Shown: positions 20,797-32,172, counted from the stretch's first letter. The stretch is 64,000 bases of DNA from Gracilaria gracilis (GCA_030374805.1 JARGSG010000247.1:248001-312000); one strand, 5' to 3'. Notes: generated by a model not told the origin, from the letters alone. Made by a program: numbers and translations.

Positions 20797-23700
20797 ATGG
20801 TTTACTACTGCAGGCACAAGCAGCGCGGTTGTCCATTCATGGCGCGAGGAGTGTTGTGGCTTCAGAGACACGTCAGTCAGTGTCCTCACCGTCACAAAGC
20901 CATTCCATACGGTGAGCACAGCATTCGACGGAGCAACCGTTTCAAGTTATCTGCCCCACCTCCAAAGGCTTCTTCTTCGGAAACCGTTACAGCTCCCTGC
21001 CGTATTGCGGAGTCTTTCTCTCCCAAAGAAATGGGGGTCTCCATTCCACCGAGACATCCTGAACCAGACCGAATTGAGTCGAGTTCTAAACCTCCGTCAC
21101 CCTCTCCCCCACCATTTGAAACCTCAATTGGAAACGACTCTACTCCTCCACCTTCCAAAGAGTCGCTCGGCGCTCTTCACATGGATTATCTTACCGTCTG
21201 ACTGGCTTCTGTGGCCTCCAACCTTGGTCACCGTGAGGCAGACGAGCTCATTGGTCTTCTTCGGAACCCCCGCTTCTCGCAGAAGCGCTTCAACGAAACC
21301 ATCACCAGTTCCAAGCGCTGTACGGAACTCAAGAACGCTATCTTCGAACGATATGCTTCCAACGATGGATTCAAACGAACCTCTATCTCCCCAGAAGGAT
21401 GTAAGTTCAGCGCCACCCTCTACACGAGAGACCCAAATGAGACCCTCCTCAAGCAGCTCTAGTTGGCTAACACCGAAAACACCTTCAAGCTTAAGGAAGT
21501 GTTCATGGGCTCCTTGGATAATAGAATAGTTTGGCATACTCAAGAAATAAGTTTCAGTGAATCTTTCGTAGGTCTCCTGCAGGTGTACACCGATAAGTCT
21601 TCAACAACTCTAAAGCGAACTTCGGTCACCGCCTATCCCCTTCACCTCGTTTTCCTCAACTTTTCCGACGACCTACGCCGCAAATGTATCCACGAGGACC
21701 TCACGGTAGTTGCGTACTTCCCTACATTTCTGGAGGAAGTTTCTTCGTCGCATGCAGATGCCATGCCCTTCGTCTCCAACAAATCTCTCCGCGATGCGAG
21801 GATGCAGATTCTGCATCACTCCCTTCGTCGTATTCTGGAGCCTATTCTAAACCTTGCATTGAAAGGAATTGAGTTCACTGGGAAAGACAAAGTTCGTCCG
21901 GTATGTCATCCACTGTTGGCAAGTTACTGCGCAGACATACATGAAGCAAAGGATATTCTGTATATTCTTCATGGCACAAAGACCGGACGCGCCTGTCACA
22001 GATGCCAGGTGCCACGCTCAGCTCTATCCATTGATGTGCCTACCTCTTTCTCCTTGCGCACACAGAACCAGACGAAACGACTAAGGGAAACATATTCCGC
22101 AGTTTTGAAAATTGCAGAGCAAGAAGACCTTGAACGACGTCCCCGTCGAGCAAGAGACAGAAGAGCTCAGGCAGAATCTCTCATGCGCTCCAACTCCGTA
22201 TCTATTACCCCATCTTTTCTAGAAAGCCCCTTCATCCTTCGTTTGATGCCAGGACGTTCTCCTTACAGCCTCTTTTCCTTCGAACCGTTGCACAACCTTC
22301 ACCTTGGCATATCAAAGCTCAATAAAACAGCCACTATTGAGCGACTTCAGTCACACACGCTGTCAACCACCATAGGAGCATCTGCACCGCGCTCGTTCCG
22401 AACAATTCGCACGCAACTTCTAAACCATGCATACGCCATTCTCGCCGCCATGGAAAGGGACTTCCCCGCTAGAGGCCTGCACATAGACTTTTCTGCGCTA
22501 GAGAAAGGCAAGTCTCTCAACGGTATATTCACCAACGAAGGTCTACGCGGAATGCTGGAGGAAAAGAACTACAAAGCACTGGACATGGTTTTCCCATTCA
22601 TAGGCGCTTTCTTTGATACATGTTGTGGAGAACATGAAACAGCACCTATCACAACCATCTTCACACAATACTCAGACTTGGCTGGCGCCATTTTCAGGTA
22701 CAATTGAGAACCACACTGGAACGAAAGCCTCGCTCAGCTCTCCAGGCCCAGATTACAGCCTTCAAACAATGTAGGACCAGAACATTAGCCGACTTCCACC
22801 CCTCTAGACTTGGAACGTTGAAGTTTCATCTTCTTGACCATCTCGTCGAGGATATCAGACGTCTCGGAGGTATCCAATACTACGATTCAGGGATATATGA
22901 GCATTCCCACCTCTTATTTAAAAGGCATTATCGGCGAAAGTCGAGGAGAACGGCCACGGCTGTAGAGGAAACCATTCGCTCTATCGATCATGAAAATGTG
23001 AGAAAGAAATGGATTGGTGATAATCTCGAAGAAGGCATGTCACGCGCACCATACGCTTACCCAATACCTTCTATTCAACTTCCTCGATTTACGAAGAGGG
23101 GTCGTTCGATAACCATGGTACAACTTCGACACTACGTGAGGCGGCTCTCCTCATCTTCACTGACGCTATCTGATATTAAGAAGGACCTCCAGGATAATGA
23201 TACAATCTCCATTCTAGACCAAATTGAGGAACAAGCACTTTCAATGTTCCTCAGCCTGGTTGAGGAGACGCTCGAAGATAACTCCATATCCCACTTTCCG
23301 GAGAAGATCAGGATAACACTCGTGAACTCAGCAGTTGTAAGAGGTGGTATGGTTCCCGTTCTACGACATTTTGAGGCCTCGTCCAATTCTATCGTCCTAG
23401 GTAGAAACAAGTACCCTGTCAACCAAAGGGTTTTTTTCCTCTCCAGCTTTCGGACCGAGCAGGAAGCCAAAATTCTCGACCATCTTGGTCAAAGGAGAAC
23501 AAGGTGCAACATGGGTTGCTCAAGTAGTCGCTCTTGTTCGTGTGTCTGTTCTCGAATACTCGGGCCCTGTTCCAGAAGTGGCATTCGTTCGGTATTTTGA
23601 GGTATTGCCTCCCGCAACAGCTTTGGACAATGTTTTGCAATGCATATCTTTACGTTGGGCTACAAATGATGAAGAAAATCACACTGTGCCCTTCCCTCCC

Positions 23701-23925
23701 CATTCAAAACTAAAGAGCTCAGAACACCTCACCCCTTGGTATGGGATGGTTCCGGGTTCAGCAATACAGGGAACAGTACATATAGTTCGTTCTAATTATC
23801 TAGCCCAGCCATTTTCTCCTACACTCCAATGGTTCCCACATCGATTCTACATCAATAGGTTTTATCATGAGCCTGTTCAAAACCCAACTGAACCCGAAGA
23901 ACCCCGTATAGAAGTAGAACAGTAA
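20797..23925 (+). pseudogene. Plavaka-like (CACTA-group) transposase, decayed
   Basis: A start at 20797 gives a C2H2-like finger (CRHKQRGCPF, then HVSQCPH). The same frame continues through a TGA at 21199 and a TAG at 21460 to 22707. It then moves to another frame up to 23600 and a third up to 23925. The central part has family hallmarks: YPLHLVFLNF, LRRKCIHEDLTVVAYFPT, LRRILEPILNLALKGIEFTG, VCHPLLASYCADI and ACHRCQVPR. Later pieces include FSFEPLHNLHLGISKLNK, LKFHLLDHLVEDIRRLGG and EHSHLLFKRHYRR. About 1,040 codons in all. Plavaka transposases are a CACTA-group lineage best known from fungi. The end lies 11 bp from the stop of the opposing 755-aa gene. Two stops and two frame changes mean no full protein is made. 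Confidence 0.75.
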
Positions 23926-23936
23926 AAGATTCCCAG

Positions 23937-26204
23937 TCATTCTTCTTGTTCATTTTCACCACGTTGCAATCCTCTCCCCAGTGGTGTGCTACTTCCAAAA
24001 CCCATCTCCTTGAAATCCATGTCCCTTTCCTCACACTCTCCGATAAAACAATCTGTAACAGACCCCAATCTCTTGCTCACATTCTCAACGAAGAAATGTT
24101 CACGCAACGTTAGGTATATCTTTCCGCTCGATGGCATTCGAAACGCTATCGTAGCCTCCCTCATATCATTCCCCAGCACTCCAGTCCATTCATGTGCTGC
24201 ACTCCCATAGTGATGGAACTCGCTGGAATGACCTCTCTGTACATGTTGCCGCACATCTTCCAACAACTCTTTCAAACAGAGAGGTAATAACTCAGCATAC
24301 TTCTTCGCGAACTGTTTCTGCCTTTGCCCACCTCTCGGAGATTGAGCAGTAACAAGAGTGACAACGGTCAGAATCCAGGCTTCTAAGCGTGCAAGTGTGA
24401 GTATCGTGCCATCCACTAATGTCCCTTCCTCTTTATCCTCAACATCATACCCAATGAACTCCTTCAAAACTTCTACGCCTACGGTGTTTCTGAAGAACAA
24501 GTCCTGGTCGTTCGTATCCATTTCATCCCCGTCATTCTCAGCCTTCGGGTACTTCAGACGATCAAGCGGAGCTTTCCTCCACCATGACGTGGTGGGGGTT
24601 CCATTCGCACCAAGTCGCAAGATGTTCTCTTGTGCTTCCCTCAGCTGCTGTTCAACTTCATCGGCATTTTCTTCCACCACTTTCGTTCTTCTCCATATTA
24701 GATCATAACCCAACAACAAAAACAATTTATCGCTTGTATTTCTCTTTCGCACCCCCACAACGTCACTCAATGTCTGTTTCATTCTCTGCCTTAGACACAT
24801 ATCCGCACAAACTTCTAATGTGCATCTTTCTGTGAGAGAGGCCTGTCTAATTCCTTCCCAACTCACTTCTTTCAACTCACTCTGTACCATAGTCTTCAGC
24901 AGCGCATCCGCACCCCCTTCAACAGATGGTGTGAACATACCGAAACTGGCGAGGAGCTCCACAGGATTCTTGGGAACCATCGCGACACCATCCCCCTCGT
25001 TTCGAATTATCTCTTCTCCATTCTCCGTCGCTCCCTCCAATTTCTCAGCTCGATTGATCCAATTCCTTGAAGGTTTCTCACATTCAAAACACAGTTCACT
25101 GGCGTCTCTCCTCGCCCAAGTCAACATATTGTGATACACTCCTCGCGCAACCCCTCGAAACGCATCGCTTACAGCGATTCGATGCTTCTCTCGTCCGGTT
25201 CGTCCGGGTTCCCCGGTACGGGAAGTGTTACTGCCCTCCTGCTTCAATGCTCCACGTAAACCTTCAATCACCAGTTCTTTCTCGTCAAGCTTAGTCTTCA
25301 AGGCTGTGCTCTGCTCTTGCGCAACCTTTACAAGGATTCCCCGTATCATCAAATCCTCTTCCAACTTCTTCACCTTTGCTTTTAAGCTATTGATTTCTTT
25401 CAGCAACTCTCTATGGTATCCAGAAGACGTGATTTCTTTCTCGACAGTTCCCCTGTGTTCTTCCTCCTCCTCCTCCACTTCATGTACCTCCCTTCTTCCG
25501 TGTACTCCAGTAGAGATTAGAGTCCTTTTTATTGCCCGATATACTGGAGTTATTTCATCCCCTGCACTATCCGCATTGTCCACAGTGTCAGCCACACGCC
25601 GCTCAGAGTTCTCCTCTCTGAGCCTTTTTCGCCCCGACAAATTCGAGTTCCAAGGGTTTCCCCTTCCCACACGCTGTATGCCGACCCTTCGGGGCTTCAA
25701 TGCAGCTGTAGATGCCCTTCGCGTCGAAAATGGTGATAGCTGTGGAATGGTTGTGGGATCGCCCACACTCCGTTGTAGGTCTCTTGCAGTGGGACTACTT
25801 TTCAGTTCAGAGACACGGACATGCTCTTGTTCTTCTTCTGAAACTCGAGCCTTTTCCACAATATCCCTTGTCAACGAAGCTGCCAGTTCTCGAGCTTTCG
25901 GAACGGGTGCAATACCTTCGAAGTTGGGATTTTGCTCAACGTTGCCAGTGGACCGCGTTGGGGAGCTCGGCGATGGCCTGCTTTGACGTACATCGCTAGT
26001 GTTCGCGGAGGTACCTTTGCGGCGAGAATAGCGGTGACCAACGGTGGGATTAGGCCCATGGTTGGCGTTCGCTGCAGGTGAGTGACGTGGCGTTGTTTTA
26101 GCAGCCACTCGTGTTGAACCTCTGTTATCCTCACCAAGTTTCTTCTTCTTCCCTACAGGCTTCTTGCGCGGCTGGATGCCCCGCGTTCTTGCCTTTTCCA
26201 CCAT
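23937..26204 (-). CDS. 755-aa basic/coiled-coil protein, unknown, transposon-linked
   Basis: An open frame of about 755 codons starts at an ATG at 26204; the frame is also open upstream without an ATG. The N-terminus is strongly basic (RKKPVGKKKKLGED), like a nuclear or DNA-binding segment. A Ser/Thr/Pro-rich linker follows. A coiled coil occupies about residues 270-340 (LKEINSLKAKVKKLEEDL). The C-terminal half is mixed alpha-helical with no motif I know. It is the only large frame in the element without interruptions, so it may still be under constraint or was the last to decay. It is transcribed toward the transposase. It may be a second transposition protein, comparable in position to the DNA-binding protein of CACTA elements, but no sequence likeness supports this. 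Confidence 0.6.
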   Translation of the reverse strand: MVEKARTRGIQPRKKPVGKKKKLGEDNRGSTRVAAKTTPRHSPAANANHGPNPTVGHRYSRRKGTSANTSDVRQSRPSPSSPTRSTGNVEQNPNFEGIAPVPKARELAASLTRDIVEKARVSEEEQEHVRVSELKSSPTARDLQRSVGDPTTIPQLSPFSTRRASTAALKPRRVGIQRVGRGNPWNSNLSGRKRLREENSERRVADTVDNADSAGDEITPVYRAIKRTLISTGVHGRREVHEVEEEEEEHRGTVEKEITSSGYHRELLKEINSLKAKVKKLEEDLMIRGILVKVAQEQSTALKTKLDEKELVIEGLRGALKQEGSNTSRTGEPGRTGREKHRIAVSDAFRGVARGVYHNMLTWARRDASELCFECEKPSRNWINRAEKLEGATENGEEIIRNEGDGVAMVPKNPVELLASFGMFTPSVEGGADALLKTMVQSELKEVSWEGIRQASLTERCTLEVCADMCLRQRMKQTLSDVVGVRKRNTSDKLFLLLGYDLIWRRTKVVEENADEVEQQLREAQENILRLGANGTPTTSWWRKAPLDRLKYPKAENDGDEMDTNDQDLFFRNTVGVEVLKEFIGYDVEDKEEGTLVDGTILTLARLEAWILTVVTLVTAQSPRGGQRQKQFAKKYAELLPLCLKELLEDVRQHVQRGHSSEFHHYGSAAHEWTGVLGNDMREATIAFRMPSSGKIYLTLREHFFVENVSKRLGSVTDCFIGECEERDMDFKEMGFGSSTPLGRGLQRGENEQEE

Positions 26205-26481
26205 GTTGTTAATTGATACCAATGCCCAAGTTGAGGAAAGGGAACACGGAAGACAAAGAGATTGGAGATTAAAGGGGATTCGGAGAACGGTGTGAGAGAG
26301 CGAGGATGGTTGGAAACGGAAGGGAGTATGATGATTGGAATAGCGGAATCAATAACGGTCAGTTTACAGAACCTGTGTAAATCATTGGAAACTACAAATC
26401 GTGCAGCTACACAAAGGAAGTTGCCTATTGACCTCGCAACCACCCATCGTCCTCATCGGGATCAAGAGTGAGAGCTCAGTC

Positions 26482-29400
26482 TCAATTGTACTCCGCACCA
26501 TAACTCACATAGAGCTCCTCACCAACCTCTATCTTTCTCTTAGCCGTAACTCGCAGAAGTGTATACTTCATAAGTTCGGACTTCGACTGTATGACGGGTT
26601 TGGTCTCACGAATTATCATATTTGGGCTTCGCATCCTTTCGGACCTCGGCAGTGCTAGGTCCTCATCTCCAGCATGGCATCCAGCATCGTTAATATAGCC
26701 TGCCATAGAAAAATGAGCAGGGACAATATATACCTCGCTCTCTTTCGAATCTCGCTCTTAACCAGGCCGGTTGTTCAAGCTTAAAAACTCTCGGCCTCCT
26801 ACAGTCACCATCATGGAGAACAACTTGTATCTCCGAGGGGTAGCCCCAAGAATTCCCGATCTGTACGTCGTGTGCCTCTCCGTTCTACCAAAGAGATCTG
26901 AATACAGCAGAGTCCCGTAGAAGTAGGAAAAGGTCTCACCTTCGGATATCATGCCCATAGTGAACACACCTCTGCCAACCTTAGGGTGCTTGATGTGAGA
27001 TGGACCAAGTTGTAGACGGTATCTCGTTGCATCAACAACCAGAAGGGTATACGGAGACATAATATGCAGTGCACCTCGATAGGAAGAGCTCCATTCATCC
27101 ATATTCTTATCCACACATTCGTCTACGAGTCCGGGTGCCACACAAAAAGCCTCCACGAATTGTAGGTTGTGACGAGGGAGCGTCTGATAAGGTGGATACC
27201 CCGGTGGGGCAGTCCATTCCGCCCGTGTCCTTTTATGAGCTGATACGACACGGTCGTAGACTTTGGATGCCGCATCCACCACTTTTTGATACAGGGCGAT
27301 GTCAGTGGCGCCATCGTGAAGAAGCGTGCAAATTTCCAAGGTCGCGGAGGCTTTCGCATGAGTAAGGCATGCTTCGTCCTTCTCACAGCCCAGGAACTTT
27401 CTGCTTTTGGGGAGTAAAACACAGGCCAGTCCAGTCGAGAAGGTTCCGGAAAAGAAGTCAGCAACGAGGTCGCCGGGCTTCGTAAAACGAGCAATCAACT
27501 CGGCCATGAATATTCTTGCCTTCTGCTCCGGTCGAATTAACCGGCTCGTGAATGTGGAACTGCCTTTTTCCTTCACTCTCCATACCAACCCTTCCCCTCT
27601 TCCAGGTTTAGGGACATGATCGAGGACATTCTTCGTGGCTGGGAAATTGCTCGGTACTAATCCAGCAGGCGCCAACGGAGTCATACTGGCTTGTCCTTGG
27701 TTCGAGAGCCCAAGTTTGACTCCATGTATGGCATACTCCGTCAGTGGTTGTAATCCCACCTTCTTCGACGGATCCCAGTTGAGGTTAGCGGCATCACGAA
27801 TGAATACCATCGGATGAGGGTCAAACCGGAACGCTGGTTTGTTCTGATTCTGTTGACACGGTGTCTCACGTAGAATCTTGAACCATTGGGGGAACTGCTC
27901 CATGCTGCAGAATATGATGAAATGACCGCCCGACGAAGCACCGAATCAGTGGCTTCTGCAGTATCGATCATATCCTCTTCAGTCAACACATCATGTAGAC
28001 TGTTCCGCTTATCCCTCTTTCTCCGTGTATTGAAAGGGGGGTCCGTGAGCACCAGTTGTGCTTCTCCCCATTCCATAGCGCTCTCCACACCCAGAGTCTG
28101 GTGTGTCACACCAAGGCTTTTCATTTCGAAATTGTATGCTGCGAAGTACGACTTTTTGAATCCTTCCCACACCGTGTTCATTAAGCTCTTCACCACATTA
28201 GGCATCCCTTTCATGGGTGGTTCGATGCCTGTGTCACTTACACTATATCCTACAGCCTGTGTTCCCGATGGTCTCGGAGACTCGAAATCATCATCATCAG
28301 AGCTTACGAGGTTGACAATTTCGTCAGTACTGCGAGTAGGCTGCCATACCGAGCTCTCTCCAGGGCCCTGGAGCACACCCACCTCATAACCCACGGACTG
28401 TCGCTTGCGCTGTATGGGTTCCCATAAAGTATCCGAGAGCTTATCGAATCATTCCGATAGCTTCTCATCTCTTTTGTGGTTGGGATTCTCAGCCCTACGG
28501 TGCGTATCTGGTCTCATCTGGTCAAACATGATCCACTCCCCGATACGCTTCCGCTCCATCTCATACAGACAATTGTGCGTGCATAAAGTTTCTATATCAT
28601 TCAGAAACTCTGCAGCCAAAAGTCGGAGATTTCCATCCAGTTCATTATCGAGAGATTGTGGAAAGCCTCCGATGTCTGGTTGTGGAACTACACCCCTCTC
28701 TATACGCGTACTTTGCGATGGAGGGGCGTATCCATCTTCTCGAGATTTAAGAACCCGGTACGTTAACGACTGCAAGTCCATAAATATATAAGGACGGAGC
28801 ATATAGTCAGCATTAAGATACCCGATGAACCTCGCGAAGATATCCCAGGCACAAACAACCTCACAAACTGCGAACCCGAGTCGATCACAATTGCTCTTCT
28901 CGAAGGACGTCAAGCTTGGTATGTACGGAGCGACTTCGTTTCCCTCCAAAGCACGTCTCCTTTTCAATGGCCTTCTCGAAAGGACATCTGATCTTGCAGC
29001 TATTCTCCTTTCTTCCTTCTCATTCATGATATGTCCTAGCATGGACATAAAGAGAACAGCCTCGAAACGAGTCGCCGGTCGCTCCACCTGAAACTGTTTA
29101 CCCTTCATAGTAGAGAAGATGTGATAGTTCAGGCTTCTCAGCGGAAGGAACACACCTTTTTCGAGTAGAAGAACGAAGAGATCCCTCGAACGTTGGTCTT
29201 CGTCATCGTCCGTACGATCCATATGACAGCAACGATTGTATTGCCGTTGAAGTGGACCCTTCCCCACGACACTGGCCCGTAGTTGATATGTGGCCAAATT
29301 ATGGAGATTCTTCGTAAAAGTGGACTCCTCAAACATTAACCTCGCTTCTGGTACATCGATGTAGTTCTCGGCGCACCAGTCGATGAGTTCAGCAAACCCC

Positions 29401-29543
29401 GCGTCGCGAGGACGATCCCTCCCCTCACCCTTTGCAGCATATTCATCTCGCAATCGGAAGAAATGGCGGATATTCTTGTGAAAAGAGGGCATTCGCTTCT
29501 CCATGTCTTCTTCAAAGACGTTCCCACTGTCCATGTTCGACAT
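26482..29543 (-). pseudogene. Unknown N-domain + DNA amino-methyltransferase + SET domain, single decayed frame
   Basis: Reading from the ATG at 29543, 364 codons of an unknown domain end in TGA at 28449-28451. The same frame continues uninterrupted into a methyltransferase with catalytic DPPFN (28029-28043). After one frame change near 27940 it reads GGHFIIFCSM, and then motif I ADFFSGTFSTG (about 27440-27475). The IV-before-I order is that of beta-class N6-adenine/N4-cytosine DNA methyltransferases. A SET domain follows: GRGVFTMGMISEGE, an in-frame TAA at 26758, then YINDAGC (near 26690), VTAKRKIEVGEEL and YVSYGAEYN. SET domains methylate lysines of histones or other proteins. The fusion would join DNA and chromatin methylation in one protein of about 1,020 residues. 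Two stops and one frame change mark it as decayed, unless read-through is used. Confidence 0.78.
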
Positions 29544-29554
29544 TACTCGAGCTG

Positions 29555-29703
29555 GAACGACGGAAAAGGCCTTTAAATGGCGACTTACGCTGGGCACCCC
29601 CGCTTTTGGCAGCTCCTCCCAGCGTACTGCCAGGCTCGCTCTCTCCGTGTTCCTTCGCTCCTCCGGTACGTAACGCGCCCGATTGAATGTCGGCGCCACG
29701 CTC
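29555..29703 (-). repeat. Left arm of inverted promoter repeat
   Basis: Read on the minus strand it contains GCGTGGCGCCGA, ACACGGAGAGAGCGAGCCTG, AAAAGCGGGGGTGCCCAGCG and CCATTTAAAGGCCTTT in this order. These match the right arm with a few substitutions. Confidence 0.85.
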
Positions 29704-29807
29704 TCGAGGATTCTGAAAAGGCGTATGGCGAATGAACACGGGCGGGAGAAGAAGATGCGTGCTAGTCTCCGCCTGTAGTTCCGTAATGGTCGCCAGGTTA
29801 CAGTACC

Positions 29808-29875
29808 CCCGCGGACGAAATGTTCGTGTCCGCCAGGAATCGATTCCTGGCGGACACGAACATTTCGCCCGCGGG
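29808..29875. repeat. 68-bp near-perfect palindrome
   Basis: A 52-bp core is a perfect palindrome without a loop, centred at GGAATC/GATTCC (29841/29842). Outer arms CCCGCGG/CCGCGGG extend it with one mismatch. It lies between the two promoter arms. A perfect palindrome of this length is unlikely by chance and is typically a binding site or recombination hotspot. Confidence 0.9.
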
Positions 29876-30107
29876 CACCCACCCCCAGCTCCCGATTTGG
29901 GCACCCACCAGTAACACATCCACATTTCGCTTACCCTGTCCACGTGGCACGCGTCCGTTTCTTGTTAAATCTAGCTTTCATAAATTGCATGATAGCACTA
30001 ACAGTTACTCAGCAACTCTTTCATATACTACCCAGCGCAATTGATAACTGCTAGCACATCGTTCTATCGCACCGGATTCAAATCGCGTAAGGACACGGCG
30101 AAGCGAT

Positions 30108-30271
30108 CGTGGCGCCGACCTCCAATCGGGCGCGTCATTCAATCGGGCGCGTCGCGTACCGGAGGAGTGAAAGAGCACGGAGAGAGCGAGCCTGGCAGGA
30201 CGCTGGGAGGAGCTGCCAAAAGCGGGGGTGCCCAGCGTAAGTCGCCATTTAAAGGCCTTTCCCGTCGTTCT
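30108..30271 (+). repeat. Right arm of inverted promoter repeat
   Basis: Contains the same landmarks as the left arm in plus orientation, ending CCATTTAAAGGCCTTT. It has a small extra duplication of CAATCGGGCGCGT (30123-30150). Confidence 0.85.
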
Positions 30272-30333
30272 TGCTTCACTAATCGCTATTCGCAGAGGTC
30301 AGAGCGCAGCCTGGTATACTGAGTGTGCACGAG

Positions 30334-31017
30334 ATGAAGCGCTCCAGCTCTAGGTCGAAACGCAGCGTGAAGCAAACAGCTAACCCTGGGCGCACTCAGG
30401 GAGGTTTTAGCTCACGCCAGGGCAGGATGCGCGTGTCGTTATTCATGAATATCGAAGGGAAGGGAATGACGTTGGTTGGGGATGCTGCGTTGCACGGTAT
30501 TGGGGACAATTTGCGGCGTGAGCTGCATGGTGAACAATTGGATGCCGGACTGGTGGTCATTCACAATGTGATCATAAGTCGTAAAGCTCGGACGTTCTAC
30601 CCGTATTCCGTGGACACTTTGAATATCCCGGAGTATATTCAGGATATCAAGGGCACTGCCATATGGAACGAGGCAATGTTGGGACCTGTTCCTCATAGTA
30701 CGCCATCTGGAAAGCGTACCTCGAGTAGTCAGACGGAGCCAATTGGGAAAAACTCCCGAGCACAATCGTCTTCAGCACGGCTTAAAAACGTAACGGGTTC
30801 ACGGGGTCGAGGGTCGGAATCGAACGCGTTGCGTGCACAGGAGAGCACTGCGAGTAACTCTGGACGCCTCCAGTCACGAAGAGCATCCCCAGATGCGGCC
30901 TCAACTCCTGCCACACTCCCACTTCCTCCTCAGACAGCAGTACAGAGTACTGAAGCTGAAGAAGATGATGACGTTCTCCTTATTTCAGAGCGTCGAGGGG
31001 GGATGTACAAGTGGTAG
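30334..31017 (+). CDS. Unknown basic/Ser-rich protein with acidic tail
   Basis: The frame starts at an ATG at 30334 (an upstream in-frame GTG is not used). It has 227 codons: a basic N-terminus (KRSSSRSKRS), a folded-looking segment (VSLFMNIEGKGMTLVGDAAL and VIHNVIISRKARTFYPY), a Ser/Arg-rich linker and an acidic tail (AEEDDDVLLI). The tail is followed within one codon overlap by the ParB frame, so the two may form one spliced or shifted product. A DDD-V-L-L-I stretch resembles SUMO-interacting motifs, which suggests a nuclear partner, but this is only a resemblance. First gene of the rightward block. Confidence 0.5.
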   Translation: MKRSSSRSKRSVKQTANPGRTQGGFSSRQGRMRVSLFMNIEGKGMTLVGDAALHGIGDNLRRELHGEQLDAGLVVIHNVIISRKARTFYPYSVDTLNIPEYIQDIKGTAIWNEAMLGPVPHSTPSGKRTSSSQTEPIGKNSRAQSSSARLKNVTGSRGRGSESNALRAQESTASNSGRLQSRRASPDAASTPATLPLPPQTAVQSTEAEEDDDVLLISERRGGMYKW

Positions 31018-31046
31018 GAGATTATATTCGTGAAATATCCGCATCT

Positions 31047-32172
31047 ATGGCCGCTTCTCACGTCAGCGACCTCTCTCGTTCTAGAAGCAGAGAGTTCAAG
31101 CGTATAGCGAAGACGATCCCCAAAGTGGATATTGGCCATTATCAAATGAGGTCTGTCACGATGGACATTGACCTTGTGGAGAGGCCCCCTAATCAACTTC
31201 GTGTGGTGAGTCATATTCACGTGGAGAATCTTTCCAAGAACATGAAACGTCGATTGATCTTGCAGTCCATGGGAACACCGGTTGTTGTTCTGCAGGAGGG
31301 AATGAACTCTAACCCTGAAGAGCTCATCTCCCAGGGTCGACTAAGCGCTAAATGCTACATAGTCGATGGGATGCATCGTCTGCTGGCTTTGAAAACACTA
31401 ACGACAGGGTCATGTGCTAGATGGAACAATGAAGCAAGGGGCTGGAGGTGTAGTTTGTACCTTCGGAGAGATGGAAAATTCATAGAACTGGATGAAGTTC
31501 TATGTCTTGGCTCCGTCTTGAATGAATCCACTGGCACTATGCTCAAAATGAGATTTGCCGATAAGATCCATTCCATTGCCAGGAAGCTTTGAAGAGGTTC
31601 GAACTTTCTTTCATGATAGAGCCGTTGCTATCTTTCAGGCTGCCAGAGAGGTTCGGAATGAGGTGGATGAAACCGGAAGCATGGATGCCTTTCTGAACAC
31701 AGATATCAACATATCTGGAGCGTCTACCCAAAATGTTCAACACAATGAGAATATGGGGACGATATCCATGTTCATCGTAGGCCAGGCTGTGAAGTTCACC
31801 GCACTTCCTCGTGTCACGCGCAGACCAGCATCTCTGCAAAACGCAAGAACATCGGTACGTTCCGATTTGCGCAAGATGCTGGGTCTCATTCATGATCGTG
31901 CGAAGTTGAAGAGGTCGGTTAGAAGCACTGGAGAGCTATATACCACGAGTTCGGTTAAAAGAACTGCAGGGCCGGCTAGCAGTGATTCAGTTGGCGGAAG
32001 CGCAGGTGGTGACCACGATGTCACTATGCGGACGAGCCGCCGCAAGAGGGCCGAAGTCAACTACGAAGAACTCGAGAAGGGTAACGTAGTTGATGGAGTG
32101 GAGGAGGGCGCAGATGAGGGGAGTGAGGTACGTGCTAGAAGAGGCAGAGGGCTACGTTCACGAAATCTATGA
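31047..32172 (+). CDS. ParB/sulfiredoxin-fold protein, two overlapping frames
   Basis: The first frame has its first ATG at 31047 and runs to 31592. It contains YIVDGMHRLLALKTL (31356 on), the core DGxHR motif of the ParB/Srx fold, preceded by a GTPVVVLQEG strand. The frame ends AAG CTT TGA. The +1 frame takes over at that point and continues with TFFHDRAVAIFQAAREV to 32172, ending in a basic RGRGLRSR tail. A single +1 step gives one protein of about 375 residues. ParB-fold proteins bind or nick DNA, or use nucleotides; in phages and mobile elements they often sit beside DNA methyltransferases. The shift could be programmed or a plain mutation. Upstream is the acidic-tailed protein and downstream an ATGA overlap leads to the next gene. 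Confidence 0.6.

Larger units (their letters stand above)
29544..30333. promoter_or_regulatory. Divergent promoter region of inverted duplicate arms
   Basis: It separates the leftward methyltransferase-SET gene (ATG at 29543) from the rightward block (ATG at 30334). The two arms (29555-29703 and 30108-30271) are near-identical inverted copies, and each ends close to a start codon. Both genes would therefore be driven by the same sequence and presumably by the same factor. The long leftward frame reaching 29882 is an artefact of the arm being open. Confidence 0.7.

Noticed and set aside
24358-25986. Ser/Cys-rich plus-strand frames within 23.9-26.2 kb
   Set aside because: Antisense shadows of the 755-codon gene.
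29544-29882. 113 extra N-terminal codons on the MTase-SET gene
   Set aside because: They read through the promoter arm and half the palindrome; the mirror arm on the other side is non-coding, and an ATG stands right after the arm at 29543.
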